Positions 22,836 through 34,199 of a stretch of 64,000 nt of DNA are shown here, one piece after another. The translations under genes and the position numbers were made by a program. Origin of the DNA: Helopsaltes ochotensis (Eukaryota; Chordata; Aves; Passeriformes; Locustellidae); the NCBI GenBank assembly GCA_013400155.1, contig VXBM01000133.1, positions 310,001 through 374,000 of the forward strand, in the 5' to 3' direction. Positions within the stretch are counted from its first letter, which is position 1. Every line of letters begins with the position of its first letter. Below the pieces are notes generated by a model. The model worked only from the letters and a program-made list of their open reading frames with translations. It was not told where the DNA came from and made no database searches.

Positions 22836-23589
22836 GGTGAATAGAAACATGTATTGCTTCCCATGTCCCAGCACTCTCCTGCTCTCTCCACATCTTCCTG
22901 TTTTCTTCTGCTATCTCCTTTTTCTGGTCACTCTTTTAATTAGGCAATTAGTTGATTGATTGTACATGTTTGTACAACAGTTTGAACATGTAAAGTGCTA
23001 ATTCTGTCCTCTTTGTTATTCCTCCTTTGCATCTGTCTTTTTTATTCTTGCTTTTCTGGTGTGTCTGAGGACCAGTTGTGTTCTGTGATGTCAAAGAACA
23101 CTGGTGAGGTCACAGCTGAGAATCCACAATGCAACTACCCCATTGTCTTTATCCTTGCCATGATCCCGTGCATGCTTTCCTCTTTCCCTGACTTTGATCT
23201 GATATCCCGTTGCAATTTACCATTGCTTGGTGCGTGTAAACCCACTCTGCATTAATTTTAACTTCTCGGTGCATAATTCAGGCCTAACATGCTGCAGACA
23301 GCATGGAGCCTTTGCCAGGGCTTATGTAAATTGGGTGGACATACATCACTCCCAAAATTCCTTGCAGTTAATTGGTGATGTTGGACCGTTGATCCTGTTT
23401 TACTTGCCCATGGGTTGTTGACTTTAGGCTGTGTTTTTCCTCAACATAATGGGATGAAGCTTAGAGAGAGGAAAGAACATGGTGTACCCTGCTCATCCCT
23501 CTTGCCTTTGAAAGTCATGTCTTTTCCCTGCTGTGCTAAATCAGGAATATTGGTGACTTACATTCAAGCTCCTTCTACTTAAGCTTGCA

Positions 23590-23760
23590 GCTAGCTGGAA
23601 AGGAAGCGAGTGGGAGGGCAAGTGGAGAGCGACCTATTTGCACATTAATGAACGATACGCCCCATTGTATTATGTAAAAGCTTGGTTTTGCATGTGTTTA
23701 CATGGCTTTTCAAAAGGGAAACCCAGTCACTGGCAACCCTCAGGAGAAACATATGGCTAT
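23590..23760. promoter_or_regulatory. candidate conserved non-coding element
   Basis: A mixed GC/AT block retains isolated CpGs (aagcgag, gagcgacc, aacgatacgcc) next to 'gcacattaatgaacgata' and 'attatgtaaaagcttgg', with no repeat signature. Retained CpGs beside TAAT cores are suggestive but not proof of constraint. Confidence 0.22.
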
Positions 23761-24652
23761 AGAATGGCAGTACAGTTAGAGAGAAGCCTTTCACTCATAG
23801 CTGACATTTCTGTAGCGCTGCTTAGTGTCATCCAGGAGGGTCCCAAACCACTTAGCTCACTGCTGAAACATGGGCAGCTCCGAGGTGGAACAAAGTCACC
23901 ATTCTTGTAGTGGAATTCCTGTACAGTGAGTGTTTAGGATGGAGTTTGAAAATCCTTTCTATAGCAGGGTGCCCTGGACTCCAGCTCAGCAGGCTAAGGC
24001 TGCAGCCAGTACCGAGCTTAGGCAAGCATTGCCAATGCTTGGGGACTTCTATGGGATTTCTTAAGGGTTGAACAAGGGCCCTATCTACGTTCAGCCTGAA
24101 AACACTGCCTCCCACAACTGTGTGCTCCCTTAAAAGGTTACACACAGTCAATTCTCAGCTTTTTCACCACTGGGAAAACCCAAAGCCATTGCCTGCTTCT
24201 AATGAGGGTGTAGAGGACAGTTCCTAGCACCACAGCTCCTGTTCGGAGTGATGGCATCACCAGTTATTTCCATTTGCTCCCACAACAACTTTGCTTTCCC
24301 CTAGAGACTTGGAGAAGGTGTCACTACGGTTTAACATTAACAGCTGTGACTTGTTTTCCTCTCCTCTGACCCAGCCTGGCTCTTGAGAATGACTTGCTCT
24401 GATCTTTAGCTTTCTTCATGTTTACTTGCTATATCACTCTTGTAAAGTGTAGATGCTTTTGTACTTTGGAAGCAAATGCAGAATGTAAATCTACTGAGAT
24501 TTGGATAAATCCTGCCTGAATGTACCATGGCAATAGTCAGCATGTCTGTTTTTGGGAGGCATTCCGCCTGTAAGTGACCCAGAGGTGACTCACATTTATT
24601 TGGTATCACTCAGCTCAAGTTTGTGAATCTGGCCCAGGGACATATTTTGTCC

Positions 24653-24667
24653 TTTTTTTTTTTTTTT
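24653..24667. repeat. poly(T) tract, 15 T
   Basis: T15 followed directly by CCAGG, imitating a polypyrimidine tract and splice acceptor. No convincing exon follows. Confidence 0.93.
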
Positions 24668-25959
24668 CCAGGAAAGAGTCATCACAAAAGATGGAGATAC
24701 TGCTTTTGTATCACCACTCTGAATCCCTCTGTGTTTTGTTCTAACCCTTTTAGAGCTTGTTTGCTTACTGAGCTGTGTTCCTTTCCATGTTTCCAGAGTG
24801 AAGGAAAACAAGTATCCATATTCCTACTGTGTGAGTGGTTCAAATAACAATATGAAAAAAGAAAGCACAGCAAACAGAAAAATACTCTGGTACAAGATTA
24901 GACTGCTTAGATTTAGTACTGGAATGCATAAGCCAGAGGGCATAGCTGTATGTCTCATCTCCTTACTGATCACTCTCCTGTTTCCCTGTCTCGTGCTCCC
25001 TCCTGTACCCATTCAGACATACTGACCAGCATGGGGATCAGCACAGCTTTCCCCTCAGAAATGAGGTTTCAATTACAGGCCTTGCAGGCACTCATTTGGA
25101 TGAGAGATTACAAAGTCTCTTTCCCTGCTGCTCACCCCCTCCCATAATTTACCTGTTTCTATCTATGTGTGTGTACAAGTTTTATGTGCTGCTTCCTTTA
25201 CTTGTGGGTCACCTAACAGGGAGAGTTTGAATAGGCTGGACTCCCTCCCTTTGCAAAGAGACAGTAAAAGGGGGGCTATAATGGGCAGTTACAGAATTGT
25301 GAATGTTCTGGAGAAGGTTTCACTGAGTAACCATAGTGCAAGAATCAGTAACAGGCTCAGCATGAACTGGAGTTAGTTCTTACAGACATGGGTTACAGTG
25401 TAGAACTTCTGCTCACAGGCTGTAGCTACCAGAACCAGATTCTCAAGGTCTTCTAAATGTTGCTAGAAGACAGGACCGTGATAGCACATTTGTTTCTGGC
25501 GCCCTCAGAGATAAGTGTCAGGGTAGCTGCTGGCTGGGCCAGGTTGGAGAGAATAGGGCTCGTCCCCTCCTCGTTGTCAAACTTGATTTTCCCCGGGCTG
25601 GTTAAATGGATGTGTTTTGTGAGCAAGGCATCGTTCTGGGGTTCTGGCTCAGTACTAGGATGCTGCTTAGTCTTGTCCAATTCATGACCTTGTTTACAAG
25701 TTAGTTTCCAGCCTGTAAAATAGGAATTATAATATCAATAATGTCTGAAATTCTTCTACGAATGACACATCTCATTCATATCCTTTAATGCAATGCTTTA
25801 CTAGCAACCAGAGAATATACACCGGTGCCCCTTTTCCACGTGAACATACATAGAAAGCCAGAGCGTGCTGTTTCCACTCATTAGTGTTTTTCAAGTGCTT
25901 TCTAACCTGTTCCTTTTTTAAACAGTTTCTATTTTCTAAAATCTTTCCCACCTCAGCGT

Positions 25960-26760
25960 CTTCAAGACTCTAAGACATTTGCATTGTCTGTGTGTGCTTT
26001 TCTTGCTCTTATTTTTAAGAAAAGCTCCAGAGCTGACCAGCCCCAGTATTCCAGCTGAAAGTATGACTTGATGTATGCAGTGGCATTAATACTTTTCTCA
26101 GTGGGTGAGATTCACCCACCCCTGAGAGAAATGACTCACACAAGATCTAGGCATCACTTAAATCCAACGTAAGCTGTATTTTGTTGGCTTAGATGTGATT
26201 TTGCTGGAGCTTTGGCCTCGCACGGAGCCCCTACACAGGGGTGATTTTTCACCAAGTATTTTTTTTACATCTTAATGTTCCATTTACTTTTTGGCCTGCT
26301 ATTGAGGTATCTCAGAGAAAAGTTGTTATTGATCTGCCTACAGTAAGTATAGGTTTCTTCTTGTCTGACCATACTTAATTTTATGACCCAGTAAGATACC
26401 TGAGGAATATAGTTTATTTTTCCCAATACATATTGATTGTGTCAAGGCTGCACTCTTTCTGTGGTCTGTTTGGCTTCTGTGTATTGCCTTAGAACTCTGA
26501 GAATCCTCTGACCCTCATTGTCCAGATCTGATCATTTTGTATTATCAGTAGATGCTGGTCTCTCACAATTTCATTCTCCTTCTCAGTGCATTAGCTGATG
26601 TACTGCTTATGCAGGTCACAGCAAACTCCTCAACAGTTTTCACCATATTAAGAGAAGATCTATTATTCTTTCATTTCTGCTTTTTCTCTTGTAGAGACTT
26701 GTTCTCTGTGAGAAGACTTTATATTTCCAACCCAGGAGTCTTTTGATTTTGTAACAGGTT
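25960..26760 (-). mobile_element. highly decayed CR1-type LINE, antisense
   Basis: Plus-strand blocks follow the antisense order of the old amniote CR1 ORF2. 'tgcttttcttgctcttattttta' is split around 25996-26018. Then come 'gagctgaccagccccagtattccagctga' (26029-26058), 'gtggcattaatactttt' (26080), a weak 'ttactttttggcctgctattg' (26285), and 'tgtccagatctgatcattttgtatt' (26519-26543). The copy is very diverged and interrupted by a small inverted-repeat element (26103-26253). It could instead be an L2-like LINE, and the 3' half of the call is weaker than the 5' half. Confidence 0.5.
26103..26253. mobile_element. small inverted-repeat element (MITE-like), nested
   Basis: The left end 'gggtgagattcaccc' (26103-26117) and the right end 'ggtgatttttcacc' (26240-26253) are each short palindromes of the form GGTGA-spacer-TCACC. 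They are also inverted copies of one another, with 'cccctgag' inside the left and 'ctacacagg' inside the right continuing the match. The length of about 151 bases suits a non-autonomous DNA transposon. I recall similar ends in turtle and crocodilian repeats but cannot verify this. No clear target-site duplication is seen. It sits where the old LINE is interrupted, which supports a nested insertion. Confidence 0.45.
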
Positions 26761-29489
26761 TTTTTATTAAACACATGGTCAAAGACTTCTTAAAAAGCAA
26801 TTTGTAAAAATATCCATGTGTGCCCATCTTTTGCTGGAGGATATACCTTAGAAATGAAAAACATACAGAAAAGAATGAAAATAAACCAGTTGTATGCAGA
26901 AATGTTAAAGATGGGGCTCAGTTGGAGCATGAATACCTCTAACAACCCCTGTGGCAAAGACTGCAAAACCAAAACAGGACAACCCCAGCAGCTCTTCTGC
27001 AATGCCCTTAGCTGAGCCTCACATACTCCAGCTGACCCACTGACTTTCCTGTTGCCAAAAAAGGACCATAATAACGAGCATCTCTGCAGCAAAGGACAAG
27101 GAGAATTATTATCAGTTCCTGTTTTACAGTAATGCCAGACCTCAAGGCTTGTTGTCACAGTGATGTTTTAGCATACGGCAGATTTCAAGCTGCATGTTAT
27201 TCGTGATCAAGCTTGGCAAAACTATGAGCATGAGGGCAAGTTTGCCTTCTTTTGTTCCTTCAAGAAACATTTATTATTTCTTCTCCTTTAGTGTTGCATG
27301 ATTAAACAGGCCTCCCTTCAGGTGAAGGTGAAATCCCAGGGCAGCTGACACTGGTACGCCTGTGAAGGACACCCACTAAAGTGCTGTCGGGATGGTTTTG
27401 TTTTCATTCTATTTATTATTGTCCTTGAGGCTCCAGAAGAACAAAATGTATTTTCCAAAGTCATGCAGGAGCCTGAGTAGCAGCTCTTAGCAGGACGTAG
27501 CCAGATACTGTACATCAGTTAGAACAGATGGAGACAAGGGAGTTTTTGGGGATGTGGAATGAGGCAGCCCTCTGGCTTGCATTTCTCTTGTGCTCTATTC
27601 CACCCCCATCATCTTTGTGCAGTCCATGCACTGCAGTCTTGGTAGAAACCTGGAAATACATCTTCCTGGAGAAGAGATTTCCAGAACGAGATGAAAAGCC
27701 ATCTCCCTTTTTGCTTTCCCCAGCTTTGCATTCCTCCTCCTCTGCCCTGTCTCTCTCAAACACATGCTCACATGGATGTATGCACACAGGCACGCATGCA
27801 GGCACACACTCCTCTCCTTTCAGTCATTGTCCCTTCAAATCAAGTGTTGATATCTATGTGGAAAGCTCTTGGCACAACAGAAGCACACAGATCCTGTCTG
27901 TAGGAATACCTTACGAAGGAAGTCACAAAGACAAGCCTCTGAGTAACAGTGAGTGAAACTGAAAGAAAGCTGTCTTGTTATATATAATTGAATCCCTCAG
28001 CACCCTTAAGTGACACCTTTCTTGCTTACACATACAGGAAATATACTGCACAAATGCTATTAAGCTGGAGCTAAACTAATTTAGCTGGTGGAGTGGGTGG
28101 ACAGAATCCTTCTTCCTATAAGAAATTGTGTATCACTGATTGCCTGATAAATGTGTACTAAGCCCCCACTTTTTAAAGAGAATGCAAGGATTGACAAAGT
28201 GTCCAAATTCACAGCTGGAGCAGAAAGGGACAGGTGTTCCACAACAGACAAGTACCTTAAAATGGAGAAGCATTTACACAACTACTTCCCCATAACAATG
28301 CAGGAGTGAGCTCCTGGCAGCACAGCACAATTGTACTGTGGGAGGCTGCCGAGTACAAGCAGCTCTGAAGCGTTGTCTCCTGCAAAATTCTTGCAGGACC
28401 TTTAGTGACAAGCAGTGGTCAGGCCCTTGTGCTTAGCATTCATCCATAAAACTGACTGCTGTGTTTCTGCACCTGCCGGACAGCGCATCGATCTTACTAG
28501 ATCTAGTCCTTGCTTAAATCCATCAGGTTTCCATATGCAGTGGCAGACAGGCAAAACCTGAAATTTGTCATAAACCTCAGTAAAGGCAGGCAGGTGGCTG
28601 GCTGGTGCTGGTGAGCGTTGCCATTATGGCTTCTGAGGGTTGTAAGAATGAGCTGATGGGCTTTTGCCAGAGAGGCCAGTGATTGAATCCTGTCGTAGCA
28701 TACAGTGGGTTGACTCTTGTGAAGAGCAGGTGAATAAGATTCAATTCTCACCATCTCTGGCTAGCCGACTGCTGAGCACTGCTTATTCACGTATAGAAAA
28801 TTAGTGATATTCTCATAGTGTGTGGTAACCTGCCTTAGGGACCTAGTTCTGAAAAGACTTGATGGGGAAATGGTCCTGGTGTTGAAAGCTAGAAGTGAGG
28901 TGATGCCTCTGTCCCTTAGTATGAATTCATTATTACATTATTTACTTCTTTTGGAAGATTCTAAAGCCTTAACCTCAGTTATTTATGGTTTATGGGCATG
29001 TTCGTCAATGGAGAGTGACCTGATGCATTTCCAGTTACTTCTTGGTTACCGTGATCGTGGATGTTGACATCTTGCTGGTGGAACATTAGCCACTCATCAG
29101 TGAGCTAGGATTTCTGCACTTTTGTCATGAAGACCTTTCAATTTGCTTCCTCAAAGCAAGAAACCTGGGATGGTATTACCCAGCTCCCTTCCAACAGCTG
29201 CACTGTGTTGAGTAGAGAAACCAGCACCTCAGCTTATTAAAAATCTCCTCGCAGGTAGAGCGATTTTCATCTTGAATTAGTGTCAGATGAGCCTACGCTT
29301 AGAGGAGGAAGACATTTTACATGGTGGGGAATCTCCAAAGGGCCTTTGTCCCACCTGTACTTTGCACGAAAGTTGATGTGAGGCTGGTGTTCTCATACAC
29401 TGGTTGTAGGGATCTCTTTTCTGATAGCTGTTAGTCAGTGAGCTGTCTTAAGCAGATGTGTGGCCTTCATTGCCCTAGTATATGAGTAC
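26761..29489. other. non-coding stretch, no gene seen
   Basis: Single-copy-looking DNA. A 142-codon frame at 27528-27956 (plus) overlaps open frames on the minus strand and has no known domain. 'atgcacacaggcacgcatgc' around 27779 is a short CA-rich imperfect repeat. Confidence 0.62.
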
Positions 29490-29685
29490 CTCTCAATCTT
29501 TTTAATGCATTGTCAGAGCACCTCAGGCGTGCAAGGAAGTAAAATTACTCTATTTCACAGATGGGGAACAGGGAAATTGATGGTTAAACCCTCAGAAGGA
29601 TAATAGATACCAAAGCCTTGCCCAACTGCTACTCTTGGCTCTTAAATCCAAGTCTACTTCTTCATTGACGCCCATTTCTATGTAG
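29490..29685 (-). mobile_element. ancient MIR-like SINE, antisense
   Basis: Plus-strand order matches antisense MIR-like SINE: 'ctctcaatctttttaatgc' (about 29491), 'ttactctatttcacagatgg' (29544), 'ggaacagggaaattgatggt' (29564), 'gccttgcccaactgctactc' (29616) and 'cttaaatccaagtctacttc' (29641). The 'ATTTCACAGATGGGGAA' core is most diagnostic. It is diverged and partly rearranged, and the left border is uncertain. Confidence 0.6.
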
Positions 29686-32600
29686 AGATATATATATACA
29701 TTTCTAGTGTTTATGAGCATTTATAACCCTGTACTTGCGGTTGTATTTCTGTCCAAGCCCACAAGAATCCCAGTCCTACTAAAGCTGAGCAACTCAGCCA
29801 CTCAGTGTTAGAGCAGAGTCTGGGGGGCAGAGGTGGGAGTGTGTTGATCAACAGGCTGTGCATAGTCCTTCCTTTCTCTGGCCCAGTTAATTTTTCATTA
29901 GTGCACGGCAAATTCAACAGGAAGAGCCTAGTATCTTGTGAACACTCATGAGGATTATGGACATTCCTCTGGGAAGTGGAAAAGGATGAACTGAACCTTC
30001 TCAGACAGCAACTAGAATTAGACTTACCTCCTTGGTGAGTTTCTGAGCTGTTGGGCTATAATATGAAAAGGAGGTTGTTAGCAATCACTTCTTTTTTCAT
30101 CCTTTTCCTTTTTTGTTTCTTTTTTGAAAACTGTGGTTGTTCCAGAAGAGAGCAGATTTATTTTCCTGACTATTTAGCCAAAGAGACAGTCAGCATTTGC
30201 CGGGTTGATACAGTCAGTATTCCTCTTTACATAACTCATCCTATTTCCTTCATTAACACCTCTGCAGCATCCTCTCCCAGACACATAATGCAGTTGCTAC
30301 TGCAGAGCTCCTTCAGAAGAGATCACATCCTAGGACTAACTCTGCTCAGACGGGTAAGTCAGCAGGTAGCAACAGTAGGTTCACAGTTTAGGAGTCTCTG
30401 GGAAAAGGGGTGAAGCAATTTGTAATTTTAATGGTTGACACTTGAGGCAGATCAGTGACAGGAACACTACAGCAAAGCTTCTACACCAGCTGATTATCAT
30501 TCTGTCCACTCTATCTCCTTGGTTCCCTCAACATCAGAGAACTCAAAAAGGTGTAGAGAAGAAGGCAGAAAATTTGATGTGAGAGTTTGAGCTAATGGAA
30601 CTGGCTAAAAATAAAAGCGAGGTCTTTATAGACTATGAAGAAGATGACGAAGAAGGAGAAGTTGTTGAGTAGGGATTTAATTGAGTGTAAAATCCTAAAT
30701 TATACAGGTAATGCCAAGGCCTGTTACTGTTCACAGTCTGGCTCATGGGTAGTACAAGGCAACTGCAAAGCCAATGAGTTCAGCTCAGCTTATCTTCCAG
30801 GGCATATTCACACAAAACCTACAGGTGCCTGGGACAGAGACAAGCAAGAGGAAGGAGCTTCAGTATAGCAGGGGTAAAAGGACATATCAAGAGGAAAAGA
30901 GAGCCATGAATGTCTGGACTGGACAGCTGGGGAGACGGATGGTGTAGCATCAGGCAAATTACTTGGTTACAAGGAAGAAGTGTTCTGGCCCATAACTGTG
31001 GAAGTAAAGGTATAGCCGTGGTAGGATTATGTGTGCTGTTTCAAGCTCAGTAAAGCTGCAGAGGTAATGTTAAGTTCTTGCCACAACTCTAGTTATAGTG
31101 TTGCATGATCCACACTGTGCATTGTACACTTAAAGAAAGTGGTATTTTCAGAGTAGAAAATCTAATCTGCCCAATGCTACTGAAGAACCGAGGAAGGAGC
31201 TGCCCTCTGCCCACTTAAACCTGGTGAAACAGGCATGGGACCTGAATGGCCAGAAAGTTTGCTTGAAAACCACAGGATGCTAGAAGTTGTATGCAAGGCA
31301 CTTATAAAATTTGTTCCCCTTCCTGGTGCTGTATTCACCATAGCTCTGACAGATGTCCAAAAGTAGGGTGGAAATAAACAAGTATGTTAACCCTACATGC
31401 ATGGAACTCTCTGATAGAAAACTACCAACCTGCTCTCAGTTTTGCCCTACTAACTTCATAACAGTGAGGACTTGGCTACCAGGAACAAGAGATCTTTGGT
31501 ACAGGGTGGGACAGCCAGCTACCACCCCAGTCTCACACCTGGATCTCTTGTAACTTGGGAGGTACTGTCTTTGCATGCTTCTTCCTCTGTATTTTGATCT
31601 CAAAGTAGGAGCAATCCAAACTCTGGGGTTAGAAAAACTGAAACTTCAAGACAAGTTGATCTTTGTTCCTTGATTCCATCCAGCCTGCACTTGTAGTTTG
31701 GCTGGTGGGAAATTTGGGGCAGGTCTCAGTCTGCTGTAGCACACATGCGCAGGGAAGGAAAGGAGGGGAAAGGAATAAAGGAGAGCAGTGCAGTGTCAGT
31801 GTTATACTGGAGTTTATTTGGTGTTTTAATTGAAGCCTGAACATGGTGAGTATGTTCTTAGAAAGGAATCTCCATCTTCTTCAACTTTCTGTTGCCTGTG
31901 TTTGCAGAAGGAAACTTGGAAGTATCACCCAAAATAACTGAAATTCTTAGAAACCTTTGTTTCTTTCTCCTCCTTCTTCCCACATTCTGCAATTATATTT
32001 TTGGTAGTTTAAGCTGGCAGTATTGCTGATAACATTTTTAACATGGTCCTCGCTCTGAAGGTTACACTAAATAAGGGAAATATCATTAAAAGCAGGGTGG
32101 CGCTTCAAAGGGAAGATTTTCAGTATTAGCAGTGAGAATGAGGAGGGGAGAGTGCTATATGGGGATTCCAAGTAAAGAGGGAACATATTTAATAAGTGAG
32201 ATCTGTGAAATTAGTGCAGTGCCATCTCTTTGCGGTGATTAGAACGGAATTAGTTTTGCAAGGGGAGAATAGAGCTGGTTTCCGATATCACTGGAAAATG
32301 ATTTCCAAAAATGTGCTGCAATGTGTGAGGATTTACTGAATTCTTCATTTAAAAATGAATAATAATAAGACTTTAGGTAATAAGAAATGTAGACATACAA
32401 ACAAAACTATGCTCAAATGCTGTTTAGCTTTTCTGTATCTCCTGAGAATTAGCTTCTGCTTTGAGTCTGATTTCACCTGCTATTGCTCTAACCTAAACAT
32501 TTCATTTATATGAGAACTGGAGTCAGGAGGATTATGAGCCCCTCTGCTTTTGATTTTTAATAAAAAGTGAACATTTACTTCTGAACAGTAGCAGTGAGAA

Positions 32601-34095
32601 AGGGAATTAAATCTGAGGAGAGCAGGCTGACCTTTGGGAGTGCAGGCGTGCTCACATGCAGAGATTCCCTTGGTGTCTCTCTGTTGCCTGCTCCTTTTGC
32701 TGATACGTGCACGGCTCCGTGTGTATGCAGAGGTGCATTGTACATGCTTGTGTTGCTGTAAGCTCTCACACTCGTGGTTTCTCCTGGATGATCCCCTATG
32801 AAGATGCCTGAGTGCCTGTTGCACTATTTTTTTCTTCCTACCATGTTACACGCATAAACCTCCACCTCCTTTTCTTAAACATTCTCTTAATACCATCTGA
32901 AGGGTAGTGCTCAACTATTCAGAAGAAAGAACAGGATCTGCAAAAGTGTTGTTCAGATACTGAAAGGCAGAATATATCTGCGTTCTGACTTTTTGCTTCC
33001 TGCTTTGTTAGTGTGTATTTACAGGCTTTCTTTGAAACCAAAACAGCTAGAAACTTAATGTTGGTACTTGAAAGAAAAGCTTGGAAGGCTTCTGGTTGAT
33101 CATCCAACTTTAGAAGCTGGCACTTTTGGGAAAAGCCCTACCCATGTAGTCACAGAGCACTGATAAAATTGCCAACATAGGCAATATCAGTGGAAATCAA
33201 AATTACAGGAGAGATGACAACACTGACATAGTGTTTTGCAACGCTGCTCAGGGCAGGGCTTCCTGACCCAGCCGTAGGAAGAAGGAAGCAGCCTTTCCCT
33301 TCTCACTGCACATTTATGCTCCTAAGATAGCTATCAATGTGCCAGGGTAGCAAGGCAGTAATGGAGGATTTCCCAAGAAAGAATAATCCTGGCGGGACCG
33401 AAGGAGCAGATGTACATTATTTGTACTGGCAGAAGCTGAAAAACAGCCCAGCCCCAGCCCCACACTTAGAGAAGCACACTTATAATTAAAACCCAACAGA
33501 TTTATTGCCTTGACTCATTCTTGTATTTATCAAATTATAGCTGGGTGGCACAGAACTATATGGCATGATTTACAGTGGTGGTGTGGAAAGGCACGGCAGT
33601 GATTCCCTCCCAGGAGAACAGAGGGAGTTTTGTTTTATATTGTGAGAGGACCAGACATGGTGGGAGAACCTGGGTAATTAAGTGCTTTGTCAAAGCCAAC
33701 CTCTTCCCTCCTCTGTGTGTGTTTGCACAGATCTAATCACTCTCATCGCATGAGACACTCTAATCATTCTGACATTACGTATGGGGGAGCAGACATCTAA
33801 AGACGAGGAGTCGCTTTCTTCACCACCAACACCATCGGGATTGTCAAGCTGTGTTTTTTTAACCCCCTGATGAAACAAAACACACAGGAAATTGAGAGTG
33901 GGGATAATGAATGTGGAAACAGGATATAGATGTTGGCGTCAACTAGGAAGCAAGGTTTTCCCAAACTTTATAGCTCTGGTGTTCATTTAAGCAAATCAAT
34001 TTCAGTTTGCACGCAGTGATCAGTAGTATATAATTTTTGCATTTGGAGAACAACAGGGGAGACCCAATGAAGGCAATATAAGACCAGTGAATTGC
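29686..34095. other. non-coding stretch, no gene seen
   Basis: No gene recognised. A short TA array lies at about 29689-29699. A very acidic mini-frame near 30595-30672 comes from a GAA/GAC-rich tract. AT-rich blocks at about 32000-32370 and 33690-33850 look like single-copy non-coding DNA, and the latter is listed as a candidate. Confidence 0.6.
33690..33850. promoter_or_regulatory. candidate conserved non-coding element
   Basis: Contains 'gatctaatcactctcatcgc' (33731) and, shortly after, 'ctctaatcattctgacatta' (33758), a loosely repeated CTAATCA-type core. Retained CpGs in 'attacgtatggg', 'agacgaggagtcgc' and 'catcggg' follow. No repeat family is recognised. Two similar TAATCA cores 27 bases apart hint at a paired homeodomain site, but this is inference only. 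Confidence 0.25.
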
Positions 34096-34199
34096 AGACC
34101 CGGCAAAGAGACTGTGTTAGTCTCATCATGGATGCAGCACTTGCCTCAAATTGTAATGGCACAGAGTGAGTTCAAATCCCACCGGGTGTTCTGTTTTTT
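34096..34199 (+). repeat. tRNA-like remnant (tRNA pseudogene or SINE head)
   Basis: A T-arm-like hairpin has stem 34166-34170 against 34178-34182 (4 of 5 pairs) around the loop ttcaaat, a good Pol III B box. The next seven bases (34183-34189, cgggtgt) are complementary at six of seven positions to 34096-34102 (agacccg), as in an acceptor stem. Between them 34108-34124 forms a perfect 5-bp hairpin (gagac/gtctc) in the D-arm position. The extra length before the T arm recalls a type II tRNA such as Leu or Ser. A T6 run (34194-34199) follows, as at Pol III terminators. The anticodon arm does not fold cleanly, so this is a decayed copy, not a working tRNA gene. Confidence 0.4.

Larger units (their letters stand above)
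18191..25959. other. non-coding stretch, candidate regulatory blocks only
   Basis: No gene recognised over almost 8 kb. The longest open frame in the window is here (19545-20051, plus, 168 codons). It overlaps a second open frame of 142 codons in another phase, is rich in Leu, Pro, Ser and His, and reflects a C-rich, TA-poor stretch. It has no domain I know. Two candidate regulatory blocks (22665-22835 and 23590-23760), a palindrome (18281-18301) and a T15 tract (24653-24667) are listed separately. Confidence 0.6.

Noticed and set aside
23795..23900. Possible old repeat with 'tttctgtagcgctgc' and 'cccaaaccacttagctc'
   Set aside because: Vaguely recalls amniote repeats with 'CCCAAAGCGCTTTA' blocks, but the match is too short and diverged to call without a search.
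27528..27956. 142-codon plus-strand frame
   Set aside because: Open frames on the opposite strand overlap it, and no domain or exon signals are seen.
30595..30672. Short very acidic frame ending in many Glu and Asp codons
   Set aside because: Arises from a GAA/GAC-rich purine tract and is closed upstream by an in-frame stop at 30580. No clear splice sites. RNA-seq support would be needed to reconsider.
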